From Aphis gossypii (lineage: Eukaryota > Arthropoda > Insecta > Hemiptera > Aphididae): a stretch of 64,000 bases of DNA. Under the pieces are notes generated by a model that searched no databases, had not been told where the DNA came from, and saw nothing but the letters and a program-made list of their open reading frames with translations. The DNA is taken from assembly GCF_020184175.1 (NCBI RefSeq), contig NC_065533.1:57512351-57576350 (forward strand), in the 5' to 3' direction. Below, piece by piece: positions 1 to 12,546 of the stretch (positions within the stretch are counted from its first letter, which is position 1; each line of letters begins with the position of its first letter). Position numbers and translations under genes: made by a program.

Positions 1-2428
1 CTAATTAATTCTTAGTGGCTAATCTCACATTGAAATATTTTTACCATTGTGGCACTGCGGTACTCTTAAAAATGTATGTGATATTTTACTTTATTTGATT
101 GTTACACCTTATTAAAATACATAATTTCGCTTGTTTAATTAATAGTATTTAATCAATTTTTGTTTTATAATGAAAGCTTTACCTTTCAAGCTATGAAGTC
201 CACTAGATAATATTCTTACATTATATTTGGTAATTGGTAATTTCACTGTAATACTAAACATAAAGGAGTTGGAATGGATTCTTGTAAACGTACAATTTGA
301 TATGTTATGCATTTGTAAGACAGACAAAGCTTGCAGATGTAGTGTCCGCTTATAGATTATTTAATTAGTTATTTCACTGTAATACTAAACATAGAGAAGT
401 TGGAATGGATTCTTGTAAATGTATAATTTGCTATGTTATGAATTTGTAAGACAGACAAAGTTTGCAGGTTTAGTGTCCTCTTAATAAATTATTTAATTAG
501 TTAACCCTCGATTTACAAACAAATTATTCAAAAACAATTCATTTAAATGTTCTTTAACATATGCTCATCTATTCACTCCTTTGAGAATCTAGTACTAAAC
601 ATGTTATCAATCAGAGTAAATTTTGACCGATTATTCTCAAATAGGATTTTAAAATAATTATTTTTTATACATGACCAATTTCTTTTCAGCGATCAGCGTA
701 TTGAAGGTTTTAATTAGGTAGCAAAATGGATTAGGTAAACAGAGATTCTACTTAGAACACTTTTTTTTTTACAAATTTGGATGTACACTTCATATAAAGA
801 TATGTCTCGTTAAAATGTATATCCAACTATGAGGTTTGCTCTTTCAGATAAATAAATGGAACAACTTGTATGTAGCATTCTTAATGAACATATTATTAAG
901 ACGTTCAAATCCATTTTCAATATCAAATAAATTGTTATGGTGAAATGAAAGTAGATTAATACTAAGCAATTAAACAATATGGGATTAAATGCAACCACCA
1001 CGCACCTAATATATCTATAATTTATAGAACACCGAAACACGCATGTTACGTATCAATTAATCCTCTTCTTTAAAAAAATATTTTGTTTGCCTTTGCAAGC
1101 AGAATTTTCTATAATAATACGTTGATTTTTACAACATTTTAATTGTTAATTGAGTCTCGAGCATTATTAGTTTATAACTTATAATTAATAATGTTTATAC
1201 CTTAATGTTAGACAGTTGTTAAATTCACACCAAGCCGTTTTACCGTCAAATTTTAACACATTAATTACACGTATATATCTAATAAAATACGAATAAATTA
1301 ATTAATCTGGCATTTACTGAATGAAATTTTCTAGAATTTATAGTCTATACTGACTTATCACTATTGTGCTATCATAGTATCATATAATAATTATTATGAA
1401 ATGCCTTTTTCGCCCTCTGTTGATACCGTTTTGATAATACAAAATACGAACAAATTAGTTAACGATTTCATGTTAGGCAAAATATTGAGAACGGACATTT
1501 GGTACCCGGGAGTCGGGAACTATTAGCTATAGGACATTTGAACCATTTAGTCATCGGCGTTTGTTGAATAATATTGATTATAGGTTACCCGATAACTTTA
1601 TCATTTTGATAAATTTATACAAATCTTACAGATAATAGAATTAGGTTTGGAAATAAATAAAATACCATTTTCAAATTTGTTTTCTGAAACAAAATAGTAA
1701 TGTAGGTAAAAATAAAGAAGTCATTAGATTTGAAGTTTTAACCTTCTAAATTTTGCAATTTTTAGCATTTTACTGGTGCAAAGGCAGACTAATCTCTAGC
1801 TATTTATTTTCAAAACTCGCATATTTTATCGAGTGAAAATCGAATTATTAATATTTTGTAATTTATAAATTTTTATATTTTGAATGAAATCATCAACTAA
1901 TATTGAACCGACTTTTAAACTTAATACTGTTTTCTTAATATTTAAATGTTACTTGAGAAATTAACTAAAGTAAAGGTTTAAAGAATAGGTAAGTTGTGTA
2001 AATTAAAAATCTGTGGTATCTAAGATTTTTCTTATGGTTATTGATTGCTTTAATATGGCCGTAAAATATGATTTAATAAATAATAGTGTTTGATTAAAAT
2101 GTACAGTGAAACTTGAATAAAAATTACAAATTAAATTATAAGAATCATTAAGAACACTGCTTATTGAATTTTCTTACAAAGTCAAACCTTTATTCAATCA
2201 GAATGTAGGTGCTGAAATGATCATAATGAGATATAATTGCAATGAGCATATTGTATTGTTTTAGTTTATAATTATTAATCTACATAAATATTATTTAGAA
2301 TAAATGTGTAACCATTTGAAAAAAATTGTATATGTACAACCTTGGTATTAAATTTGAATGAAAAATTAAACATAAATATTCTGCAACATGTAATATGTAT
2401 TATTATATATTTTTTTTTTTTTTTGTAG
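1..2428 (+). other. Upstream intron of bin3, no coding exon seen
   Basis: This is A+T-rich sequence ending in a long T-tract and TAG acceptor at 2428. No conserved coding segment is visible. The only ordered structure is the 131-bp tandem duplication at 240-502. Confidence 0.6.
240..502. repeat. Tandem duplication, two copies of a 131-bp unit
   Basis: A 131-base unit starting TTTCACTGTAATACTAAACAT occurs at 241 and again at 372. The copies run to about 370 and 502 with scattered substitutions, roughly 90% identical by eye. The unit contains GGAATGGATTCTTGTAAA and GTAAGACAGACAAAG in both copies. It lies inside the bin3 intron. Confidence 0.9.
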
Positions 2429-3424
2429 ATATTATGGTTATCGAAATCCAGATGATGAAGACAATAGGCTGAAAGTGTTAGCTGAGCGTATGGATTTATT
2501 TTATGGCAAGGACGTGTTGGACATTGGCTGTAATATCGGTCATGTGACATTTAGCGTTGCTAGAGATTTTGGTGCAAAGTCAGTTGTAGGAATGGATATT
2601 GATCGTAAACTAATAAATATTGCACGCAAAAATGTACAGCATTACATCAACGATACGACGCAGTCTTCCTCACACCTGTCATCAGATTACCATTTTAAAG
2701 ATTATAGTTCGAGAAATGATAATGATCAAGACCGTGACATTATCGAATCATTTCCTATATCATTACCTATGCTGTATGGTCCTATTAATTTAGCTGGTCT
2801 GACAATATCTGGAAGATTTCCCTACAATGTCTCATTTGTGCAGGTTAGTAATTCATAAAATATGTGACAATTCTACAGATTTATATTCATAACAACTGCA
2901 ATATGTTACAGGGAAATTATGTACTAGAATCTGATTTTTTACTATCATTAGAAACGTGTAAGTTCGACGTTATTCTCTGTTTAAGTATTACCAAATGGCT
3001 TCACTTGAATTGGGGTGATGACGGTTTAAAACGAGCTTTCAAACGTATGTACGCACAGTTGCGACCTGGTGGAATACTTGTGGTAGAGCCTCAGCCATGG
3101 AAATCGTATGGCCGTAGGAAAACATTGACGGTAAATATGACGATAATGTTAATAAATAAGTAGTACCTATTGATTTTGTTAAATCTATAATTTCAGGAAA
3201 CCATTTGGCGGAATTACAAAAACATTCAACTGAAACCTCCAATGTTTACTGACTATTTGTTGAACGAAGTTGGTTTTGCTAACTGTGAAACTCTTACCAT
3301 GCCTTATAATCCATCTAAAGGGTTCCAGCGTCCGCTCAAATTGTATAGAAAATCTAATATGTTAGTTACTAGAAACAAACCAAAGTGTACGATAGTTCAA
3401 CCAAATGAAACCCAAAAATCTTAA
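2429..3424 (+). CDS. bin3: Bin3/MEPCE-type RNA methylphosphate capping enzyme, 3' exons (partial)
   Basis: Three exons encode the C-terminal SAM-dependent methyltransferase domain of a Bin3/MEPCE protein, the family that adds a methyl cap to the 5' gamma-phosphate of 7SK and related small RNAs in the nucleus. Exons are 2429-2843, 2912-3130 and 3197-3424. All junctions are GT-AG and the two internal introns are phase 0. The first exon follows a strong T-tract ending in TAG and keeps one base of a split codon. Visible landmarks are the YYGYRNP opening, SAM motif I VLDIGCNIGHVT, the family signature around TKWLHLNWGDDGLKR, the GGILVVEPQPW block, and a C-terminal NPSKGFQRPLKLY segment. The N-terminal exons lie upstream of the window. 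A 22-codon tail follows the last conserved block and ends at TAA. The insert between residues near 2650 and 2800 is variable in the family. The recognition is firm; the symbol follows the fly name. Confidence 0.95.
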
Positions 3425-3615
3425 CCGTGATATTGAATTACTCACTCGATTTGTTTTAGGCAATCAGTCTTAAATATTTATGTTATTGTTCTTAGCACTG
3501 TAATTTAGCAACTGGACCACGTGTTTATTGACATTTATTACCAAATTGTTATTTAATATTTTTTGTTTTTCGTAATATTTAATATAATTCTATTCATTGT
3601 ACAATTTGTAAGATG

Positions 3616-3621
3616 AATAAA
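3616..3621 (+). terminator. Likely poly(A) signal of bin3
   Basis: The first AATAAA after the bin3 stop codon sits about 190 bases downstream and is followed by a T-rich stretch. This is inferred from position only. Confidence 0.5.
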
Positions 3622-3639
3622 TATTTTTTTATTGTTGCA

Positions 3640-5100
3640 AACATATATATTATGCTTTATTATATTTTTCCATAATTTTGTATGAAAGAATTCAGTGAAA
3701 CATTGTTGACCTATATAAATCTCAAAAATGCATACTACCATTTGCTTTTACCCTTGACGATACATGTTTAGTGAAACGATCTTCAATAATATATCAATCT
3801 GACATGTAAGCACCAATTTTTCGTTTTAATATTATGTCCTAATGACAGGTGTTAAGTCATCATTGATAATTTATTCATGTGGTTCTATTGTATGCTAGTT
3901 CATTACACAATCTATACTCAATCGTCCTTTTAAATATATTTTAATGTCAAAAGATTATATTACCTGAGATAATGTATAGAACAAGAACAAAGTATGTTAA
4001 TATTAATTTTATTATAACAACTTAAAAGTGCTGATATTAGTAAAAATATTAAATTTCATAGTATTGTAATTCCTATTATGTAAATATGAAAAATGTATGA
4101 ACAATTAAATTAATTCAAATAATTAACATTTTAGTGTATTATAATAATTTTTAGAAATTAAATCAATGTTTGACAGAAGTTGAGTTGCAAACATGATTAG
4201 GAACTAGGAAGTGACATCTAGGTTAACTCAACTCATGTCTCATTGTCTGGTTAGTGGATAAGATCAATAGACTATTGACTAGTCCTTAACAGAGTTTAAT
4301 TTATTTTAAATAACTCAATCAGATTGAGTTGTAAAATTGATAATGAGATACGCAGATAGCCAAAGTCATCATTTTCACACTTTGTTCCTAAGTCCCGATT
4401 TTAAGGGATTAACTACACTTAACTTATAAGTTATAACTGTATGGGTTCTAGATCAACCACCTCTTGATTACTCGCTCAAGCTATTTTTCATGTTTTCTAA
4501 TTTGACCATTTATTTCTTCTTGGTTTTCTTCTCTAACCTAACATAAACTATTTTTCCTTATGCGTACATTTTTAAAGCAACCTCTCATTCTATATTATGA
4601 TACTTATTCAAATTCTTGTCTAGGAATTCTTCATTCAATAGCATAAAACAAATTTTTTTTTTTGAGTTCAAATCATAAAGTTAGACAATAATATAAAATA
4701 TAATGTACTGTAATATTACATAATGTTATCTATCTTCATTCATAGTTCAAACTCAGTGACAAATTTTCACTTGAAGCTGTCCAAAGGCAAACTATTCTAT
4801 TCACATCTCAAATGGTGGCCCATCGGGCATAATTACGATATGAAATAAGGTTTTTTAGTTTTACATAAATTTTAATTGGAAATATTATATATTAATAAAA
4901 ACTTTACAAACCATTAAAATCTAATTTAAGTAGTTATAGTTTGAAGTGTGTGGGATGAAAGCTGAGTTTTTTATTAGCAAAATAAAAATTGTCATTGTGT
5001 ATTTTCAATCATAATTATAATAAAATCTAATAGGGACATATTAAGAGTATATAGTTCTATTTTAAAATTGTTAAGGCTAATCTCACGTGTTATGTATCAA
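3640..5100. other. Intergenic, A+T-rich
   Basis: The stretch downstream of bin3 has no reading frame with protein-like composition and no recognisable repeat end. I see nothing in it beyond low-complexity A+T sequence. Confidence 0.5.
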
Positions 5101-5160
5101 AATAATAATAAATTTTTGTAAAATATATATCAGAGAAAAAAAAATCTTGTTTTTAAAACT

Positions 5161-5319
5161 ATAAAAATATTATTACACGAAACAGATGAAGAAGCATTTG
5201 GTATTAAAATATCTCAAGTAATATTACAACTCTTAAATAATTCAGATACAGTTGAATTTGGTAAAAAAATGTTGAACGATTGTTCAACAATAGTTGAAAA
5301 ATGGGCTTATTATGTATAA
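5161..5319 (+). pseudogene. Transposase-like fragment
   Basis: A 52-codon open stretch ends in TAA at 5317-5319 and has no start codon. Its acidic, protein-like composition (HETDEEAFGIKISQ, then a FGKKML segment and VEKWAYY) resembles the segment found in insect Mutator-like transposases that ends in a WAYCYR-type motif. The family assignment comes from memory of motif style only. Flanking sequence is unrelated A+T-rich DNA, so this is a decayed scrap and not a gene. Confidence 0.45.
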
Positions 5320-5684
5320 ACTTATTATGTATTAAATAATAAAATCTTTACTAACAATTAAATTTTAATTCTAATGGTAAAAGTTTCAAATGCAAAGACA
5401 AATTATCCAGGCATGCTCAGCATGCGCCACATGAACATAATTAGTATAAATACAAAAATTATTTTTTCATCAATAATATACTACGTATTTAAAAACATCA
5501 TAATGCATGACAAAAATTTCATCTAAATAGATGAAATTATTATCTGTTATAATTGTCTGTGTTTATTTTGATTGTAACATTTATTAACAGAGCATGCAGT
5601 AGCTATGAGTGCAAGTTATCTTACACTTGTTATTGCTATGAAATATAGTTTGTTTCGAGACTCACTCCACTATAAGCCGTAGTA

Positions 5685-6534
5685 CTAATCACCCAAAGCA
5701 TGCTCAATCTGTTGCGCTTCCCTAATGATTTATATAATTTAAGTGTATGAATGTGAGGCAATTGTATTAATTTTTATTAATTTATAAACAATACAAAAAT
5801 TTGTATTTATTTATAAATTATAAATTAAAAAGAACTAAAAATTATAATACATTATGATAAATGAGCATGCTTATATTCAAGAATCAGTATTCGCTACTGT
5901 TCAAATGTGTAAATCACCTCGATGTTGTCTTCGACAATCTTTCTTTTTTCATGGCTTGTATACTTGTAGATGTGTGCTGCTTGATTGGCTGTGACCTCGA
6001 TTTCTGCTTATCCAGCTGCTTCTTTTTAATATCTAAAGCAGAATATTATGGTTAGTTTGTGTTTACTCACGTCCCAACAGTTAATTTTATTGCTCATATA
6101 TATGAGCAATAAAATGTATTGTTATTATATTAAAGACACTTTAGTCCTTAATTATTTATTTAAGTTCTCCGTCCCTTATTATTTGAAATTATAACCTGCA
6201 TAAATAAATTATGATATTTGACAACATATGAGCAGTCACAGCTTTAATTGTTACTGCAGTAATTGCTGGATATCTGTAAATGGTGTTGGTATTTATCTCG
6301 ACGTTTTGAATACACCTTAACATTTCTTCGTGCTTTGATATCCTATAATAAATACAATACACGTAGGGATTAAAAATTTTAAGCATATTTAAAAATTCAG
6401 AATAATAATAAAGAAGAAATTAAACATACTGAGTTGGGATGAGACCAGGTGCCATCCGCGTCGGCGTATGTCAGTATTATAAGAGCAATGTACTGTAGGC
6501 CTATAATCAACGACAACGATAGAATATCATTCAT
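5685..6534 (-). CDS. Predicted four-exon gene for a small basic secreted protein
   Basis: Hand-built model on the minus strand with exons 6534-6430, 6342-6255, 6032-5918 and 5721-5685. Total length is 345 bases, or 114 residues plus TAG. Exon 1 starts at ATG 6534 and encodes a hydrophobic signal sequence (SLSLIIGLQYIALIILTYADA) with probable cleavage near ADA/DGTWS; it ends at a clean TCA|GTATGT donor. Exon 2 is Arg/Lys-rich (DIKARRN, VYSKRRDKYQHHL). Exon 3 is flanked by CTTTAG and GAG|GTGATT and is Lys/Gln/Ser-rich (IKKKQLDKQKSRSQPIKQ, AMKKERLSKTTS). Exon 4 closes with EAQQIEHALGD. All phases agree (0, 1, 2). AATAAA motifs on this strand lie at 5585-5580 and 5567-5562. Weak points are the exon 2 donor (TGCA|GTAACA) and a possible upstream 5' exon, since the ATG is preceded by an acceptor-like TTTTGTTAG. 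No family is recognised. Aphid salivary or hormone-like secretion would be speculation. Confidence 0.45.
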
Positions 6535-7097
6535 AAAAAACTAACAAAACAATAAAATTACACTTTGAAATATTCTTACCATTTTATTATTTCACCTCAA
6601 CTTTACAACAACCATTCGCGTTTGGTCATACGTTGTTCATAATTTTGATTGACGAAGCGGCCTATGGCGATGAGATAACGTTTTAAAATGTATTGTAGGC
6701 GAACAGGTACCGTTTCAAAAATCTTAGGGTTTAATTGTTCTTTATTTTGCTTATTTTCATTACAGGTTTTTTATTAAAATTAATATTATATTTATCCGTT
6801 ATTATAATTTACAATAATTATCGGTTTATCACTATTCACTATTGTAGTCCAAACATAGATGTTTTAAATCGTGGATAGGTATCTCGAGAATAAACACTTC
6901 GTCAAACTACGGGTAAAAAGTGATATTATAATTGTAAAAAATATGTTAAGTTAAATTCTGAAATCTTCGGGTACATAGTAGATACACACTATACGGCCAT
7001 TTGTCCGTTTGACCGCAAGTGATGGAGTTAAAAGTATACTTATAATATTTCTGTTCAAAAAAATTGTACTCATACTAAGTTGTGGCTGCCCACAAAC
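6240..7097. repeat. Duplicated segment, copy 1 (exons 1-2 and upstream region of the secreted-protein gene)
   Basis: This segment is directly repeated at about 14035-15279, 7.8 kb away. Shared landmarks are GGGATGAGACCAGGTGCCAT, GTTTGGTCATACGTTGTTCA, GTATCTCGAGAATAAACAC and CAAACTACGGGTAAAAAGTG. It covers signal-peptide exon 1, exon 2 and about 550 bases upstream on the minus strand. This copy lacks the roughly 360-bp insertion present in the other. Confidence 0.85.
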
Positions 7098-7741
7098 CGT
7101 ATCAGTCGTTTGGATCGTTGCGGTCGCGTCGACAGTTGACCACACGATCCGTGTACGGCGTACGCGCTATGCACAGCATGATCTTAGTTTCGGTCGTTTA
7201 GGACCATGAAAGAAATAATAATAATTTTATTACGATTATTTCTATTGTGGATCAGTGATTCAGAATCGGAACATTCGGAACTTGGAAGTGTAAATTGTTA
7301 TCAGTCGTATATTATCATTGAGCGCACGTACCACGGTTGCGGCCTGTCCGGTTGAACTACAATCGCCACGATCGTCTTCATAGTTTATAATCTCATTGCT
7401 TACACATGTCCGTGTATGTTTATCAATGATGATAAAATATATTTTAACACCGTGAAGCGGTCCGTTGTTGTGCCGTGGCGCTGCACCGCTACATTGAGGT
7501 GTTTGTGTATGAGTTCTATCGTGTGAACACTGAATGTAAATAAAGAACTTTTGTCAATTATTGTAAAATAATTCAAATAATAATAATAATAATAATAATT
7601 GAAATAATTCGAATGCCGAATATTATGCCATTAACATTTTGTCATTTTATAAGCGTTTGTAAATTTGAACTTTTAAGTTTATTTTATATTAATTACTGTT
7701 AATATTATATACGTGTACTAAGCTTATAAGTTTTGTCAACA
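7098..7741 (+). promoter_or_regulatory. CpG-richer region upstream of CSN7
   Basis: Between the duplicated segment and the CSN7 start, composition shifts to CpG-containing sequence (7110-7210, 7330-7370, 7450-7500), unlike the surrounding A+T-rich DNA. It is placed to act as promoter and 5'UTR of CSN7, and possibly as a shared divergent promoter with the minus-strand secreted-protein gene. A short (AAT)n run lies near 7580. No TATA box or initiator is asserted. Confidence 0.35.
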
Positions 7742-8503
7742 ATGTCCGAAGAAAAGGTAATTGAAAAACCTCTGCAACAGTTCGTTGTTCAAGCTCTAAA
7801 TTTGGAAGGCGACAGTTTAGTGGAAGTAATTAAACAAGCTTTGGATTGTGTTGACACATTTGTGTTCGCAGAACTCTTAAAATGCCCCAACGTTATTGCA
7901 CTGGAGACTACACGTCACGCACCACACCTTCATGCTTTACGCATGTTTTCACAAGGTACATATTTGGATTATCTGTACAAAAAAGAATATTTGCCAGAAC
8001 TTAGTGAGCCCCAGATAAAAAAACTGCGATACTTAACAATTGTTACATTAGCCAATACAATGAAAAGAATACCTTATGATGTTCTTTTGAAGGAGTTGAA
8101 CGTTGATAATGTCAGAGACCTAGAAGACTTGATCATTGAAGCAATCTATTCAAATGTAATTTCTGGTGAACTTGATCAACAAAGTAATTATCTGGAAGTA
8201 AATTGGACAGTTGGTAGGGATGTTGGAACTTATGATGTTGACAACATGATAGACACATTACAGCAATGGTGTGATTCCTGTGAAAATGTTCTTTCCACAG
8301 TACAAGCTCGTATTTTTGATGCTAATAAAACTAAACAAGATTTTCTTAAACACCGGGCTGATCTTGAAAATAATGTTGCTAACGTGAAAAAAGCAATTAG
8401 ATCTCAAACAGAAGATGAAGAAATGTTAGTGGATACTAGTTGTCCCACAAAAAAAATTGTAAAAGGATCAAAACTTAACGGAACTAAATTTTGGAACAAG
8501 TAA
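7742..8503 (+). CDS. CSN7: COP9 signalosome complex subunit 7
   Basis: A complete single-exon frame of 253 codons encodes CSN7, a PCI-domain scaffold subunit of the COP9 signalosome. That complex removes Nedd8 from cullins and so controls cullin-RING ubiquitin ligases in nucleus and cytosol. The start is the first ATG (ACAATGTCC); the preceding TTG codons are not used. Landmarks are an N-terminal helical part with TFVFAELLKCPNV and LRMFSQGTYLDYL, a PCI winged-helix region with KKLRYLTIVTLA and IPYDVLLKELNVDNVRDLEDLIIEAIY near residues 95-140, SGELDQ just after it, and a C-terminal coiled-coil with Lys/Asp-rich tail. Length is slightly below the 260-280 typical of animal CSN7. No intron interrupts the coding region and no poly(A) relic or target duplication is visible, so it could be the native gene or an old retrocopy. 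It sits between the two copies of a duplicated segment. Confidence 0.93.
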   Translation: MSEEKVIEKPLQQFVVQALNLEGDSLVEVIKQALDCVDTFVFAELLKCPNVIALETTRHAPHLHALRMFSQGTYLDYLYKKEYLPELSEPQIKKLRYLTIVTLANTMKRIPYDVLLKELNVDNVRDLEDLIIEAIYSNVISGELDQQSNYLEVNWTVGRDVGTYDVDNMIDTLQQWCDSCENVLSTVQARIFDANKTKQDFLKHRADLENNVANVKKAIRSQTEDEEMLVDTSCPTKKIVKGSKLNGTKFWNK

Positions 8504-11500
8504 ATAACTGCACAATAATAATATTTCACATAAATTTATAATTGGTGTTATTATTATTTTATTTATATAATAATTATAATATGTATAAACTAGCAAACTA
8601 TAAGCCTTAGCCCTTAAGTATATAATGTTTTTCCTAATAATCCTTTTAATTTAGTTTTATGGTACACATAGGTACTGGATATAAAAATTACATTTTTGAT
8701 GTATGATTTATTATACCTAATTACTTTTCATTATAATATTTTTACATTTACTTTTCAACTACAAAAATATTTAAGTCTCATATGATTGGAAAATAGTTGT
8801 TACACCTAGGTAGTAAATTATTGTAATGTCATTTCTAATTCATTGTTTTCATAATTTCTACAAAATAATTATTTCTTTAAACTTTGTCCAACTTCATTTT
8901 CATTTTTGCTTACCTGTAATAAAATTATGTTTTTAGTTAAAATATTTTGTATTGAGAAGATTTTTTACTCACATAAACACATAACATGGTAAATTTTACA
9001 TTTAGAAGAATCTATTCAAATTTGGTACTTTAAAAAAAAAAAAGTGAATTGTCCTATTATCAAACTAAGAATATTATCTAAGGAATCTAGATACATTTTT
9101 TGATAGATATTTTTATTTTGGCAATTTATGAAAAATTGTAATATTTACTAACATTTTACAAATTTAAAATAATTGCATCAACATTACGATATTACTAAAA
9201 AAATCTATTGAAGTGCTTAAAATAATCTGATTTTTTAGTTTGATTATAGATTAATTCATTCTATTATTAAAAATAACAATATTGCAGATTTTTTTTTTAA
9301 ACATAATTCCCTGTGTCATGTGTAATGTGTTGCTAACATAACATACTATGTAGCCATATAGAGGCAACATCCTCTCAATGCTTAACTATACTCAAATATA
9401 AGTTATTTAAATAAGTAATCATATAATTGTTTTACAACTTTTTAACTTAGTTTTTTTATACAAATCTTCAAATAAAACTAACATTGTAATAATGTAAAAG
9501 ACAAATAAATATTTCATCCATAATGGCCAATTACACTGTGAATGGCATTTATGCCTAATGGTAAAGCAAATGAAAACTAAGCCTAAAAACTAAATGATTT
9601 AAATATAATATGCAAAATGGAATAAATTATAAAGACTAAAAATAAATAGGGGGTGAAAATAAAAAAGTAAATACTAACACAAAAAAAAAATATAATAATT
9701 TGTGTGTAAGTACTTATTACTTAATTTTAAAATAATACATATTTAACAAAAACATTGTATCATTTATATAAATGAAACTTGAACATTTTTAAGTACTACA
9801 AAATTAACTAATTTTTTAAATACCATCTTTATTTTTTACTAAAAACCTATTTTAAAAAACTGAAATGAAAATAGCCATTTATCATTATTTACATTAGAAA
9901 TCACTACGAAATAAATTTTTTCCAACAAGAATCTTAAGCAAAGTCAGTTATCTTTAGTCTTTTGGTATTTGGTAGTGTTTTTATGTGAGTTTTTTATTAG
10001 AATTTTTATAATATTAGCTTTTTATTATATAAATATTTTATATATCACTAAATTATTAATTGAAAATACTCAAAACTTTAAGTACATAAAAAAAAATAAA
10101 TATAATTAACTTCTATTAAAGTTATGGAATAATTAATTAATTTAAATAATACCTTAGTATTTAATTAATATTAATAATATTTAACAATCAATATATATCT
10201 GATCTAACTATCTAACTATAATTAATGATTATTTTTACCAATTGAATAGTTGTAACATATTTTTGTATTTAAAGATTTTTGAACATTGTATAGTAAAAAT
10301 ATATTATGACATGTAAGCACTAATTAAAATTGATAAAAATGCTGAACCGCCTGGTACATATTTGTACCCATCCATGAGAATATGAACATTGTTGAATGAT
10401 GGTAAACGTAAATAAATGACAGTTGATTATCTTTTTTCCAAAGCATCAAATATATGATGTCCAATAGTTCAAAAAATTAAATTTTATAATACAAACATAC
10501 TGCTGTTTCTATCTAGAATTAATATGTTAAATTAAAATATCTTATCAATTGAAATAATTTAGTATAAACTTGATTTAAAAACATTTCAAGTTAACTATTT
10601 TATTATTTATACATAAATTTATTAAACCAATATATTTTAGATTTTCTATTTTTTCATTAAGTCAATTGCAATTATTTTCTCCAATAAACTAGAAAATACA
10701 TTTTTAATGCACAATAAAACCATAATAGGCTGGTTTAATATATAATTTTCATGCCTATTTATAAATGTACTTTTTATTTAATAATTATATACTACTATTA
10801 TTAAACTGAATATCCATTTCATCATTTTTATACAGTGTTACAAAAGAAAAATTATTTTTATCTGTTCTAATTTAAATTTAAAATTAAAAATTATCAACAT
10901 TAAAATTTACCCTAAGCTCAGCTTCTGCATTGATGTATATTATCAACTGACTCGTCCAACTATAGTTTAATTTAGTAGTCATCAATATCAACTGAAATTA
11001 TATTTGTAAAAGATTTTAGATACTTGTTACAAAAATTTAAATAAAAATAAAGTTATATTTTTATTACTTCTATTATAATAAATAAATTTTGTATTATCAT
11101 CACAATATTGTAAATTATTAGAAAATTTTTTTAACTGTATGCTGTGTGATTTTTCATTTATCATGGAGTTAGCCATACTATTAAAAGATAACAAAAGGTT
11201 ATGGTAAATGTAGTAAAAATTAAATTTACCATCCACCATCCTATTGTTCTAGTATCTATAGTAAAAATAAAATATATATGATCACAAATCTAAAATAATA
11301 ATATCACAAAAAACATCATATTAAATTTTATATTTCTTTAGATTTTAATATATAAAATCAAATTTACCGCTCATTGATTCATTCTAATGATTAAAATATT
11401 TCATTTGTTCAAATAATGTAGATAAGTTATAATCTAGATGAAATACTGTAAATTCTCTAAAAAAATATTAATTAAACTAAAACATTAATAAAAACAATTT

Positions 11501-12546
11501 AGAATACCTGTAAATTAATTGTATATGTGTAGTTTTTATATTATTGTATAGTTATTAAACTAAGATTTGGTCCTTAATTTCCTTCTCCCACTACAATTCA
11601 CTCACAAATAATATATTAGAAAACTTTTATTTTCTACACTCGCACGATAAAAGAAAAATCTATAATTTAATCCAAACAATAATTTGTACAGTAACAACAT
11701 AAATTTAACACTGTTGTCTGTTACCTTAAGGTGTAGTAGGTATAGATACTTAATAAATTATTATAAAATTAGTAATAAACGGCGTTCTGTATAGGCATTT
11801 TACAGTCATGCATGTTACATCTAAAGATTAATACAACTAATAAGTGAAAAAATTTCAATGGTTTTTAAAACGTTATTATACTTACATGTGTTGTTTTCGT
11901 TTAATTTATAATTTAAAAAAGCTCATAACTTAAAAGCAAATTTTCATTTTTTTAATCCGCTATCAATAAAAAAACATGTATATACCTATATTGTTATATA
12001 TATATACATAGTATTCTACTTTACTGTAGAACGTAGATAGAACAATACTACATTAAATAAATGAAAAACCTTTTACTATACCTATACCTATTTAATAAAA
12101 TACCATTTGTATATCTATTTTTAATTAAATTTTTTATGTTATAAAAACACTGTTACAAATTATATACATACCTATAATTAAGTAATGTTCTAATATATAT
12201 TATACATAAATAATAAGTAATAATATAGCTGTAGATGTTAAAAACTCACTCGTTTTTTGCAGTGTACATTGCAGTCTATGTTTTATTGTAGGTACCTATT
12301 TTAGTGTTTGTGAAACGTTTAAGATTATGTTATATTACATAAATATTCTAATTGTGAGTAGTGAATAAAAAAAATGAACAGTTTGTATATAGGCTCTTAT
12401 AATGACAGTAAACGACATGATAATTATTATAATATAAAATCCAGACTAATTCTTTTCTTGATTTTCAAACTGAATGGAAACATGTAAGACATATAAGTAA
12501 AACGATGTGTATAATACTGTAAAGTGACGTGCATTCTATAACTTAC
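8504..12546. other. Gene-poor A+T-rich stretch
   Basis: Downstream of CSN7 the sequence is uniformly A+T-rich with poly(A) and poly(T) runs. One minus-strand stretch near 10,910-10,998 has acceptor and donor-like edges and an open 27-codon frame, but its composition is not clearly coding, so I do not call it. No transposon ends were recognised. Confidence 0.4.
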
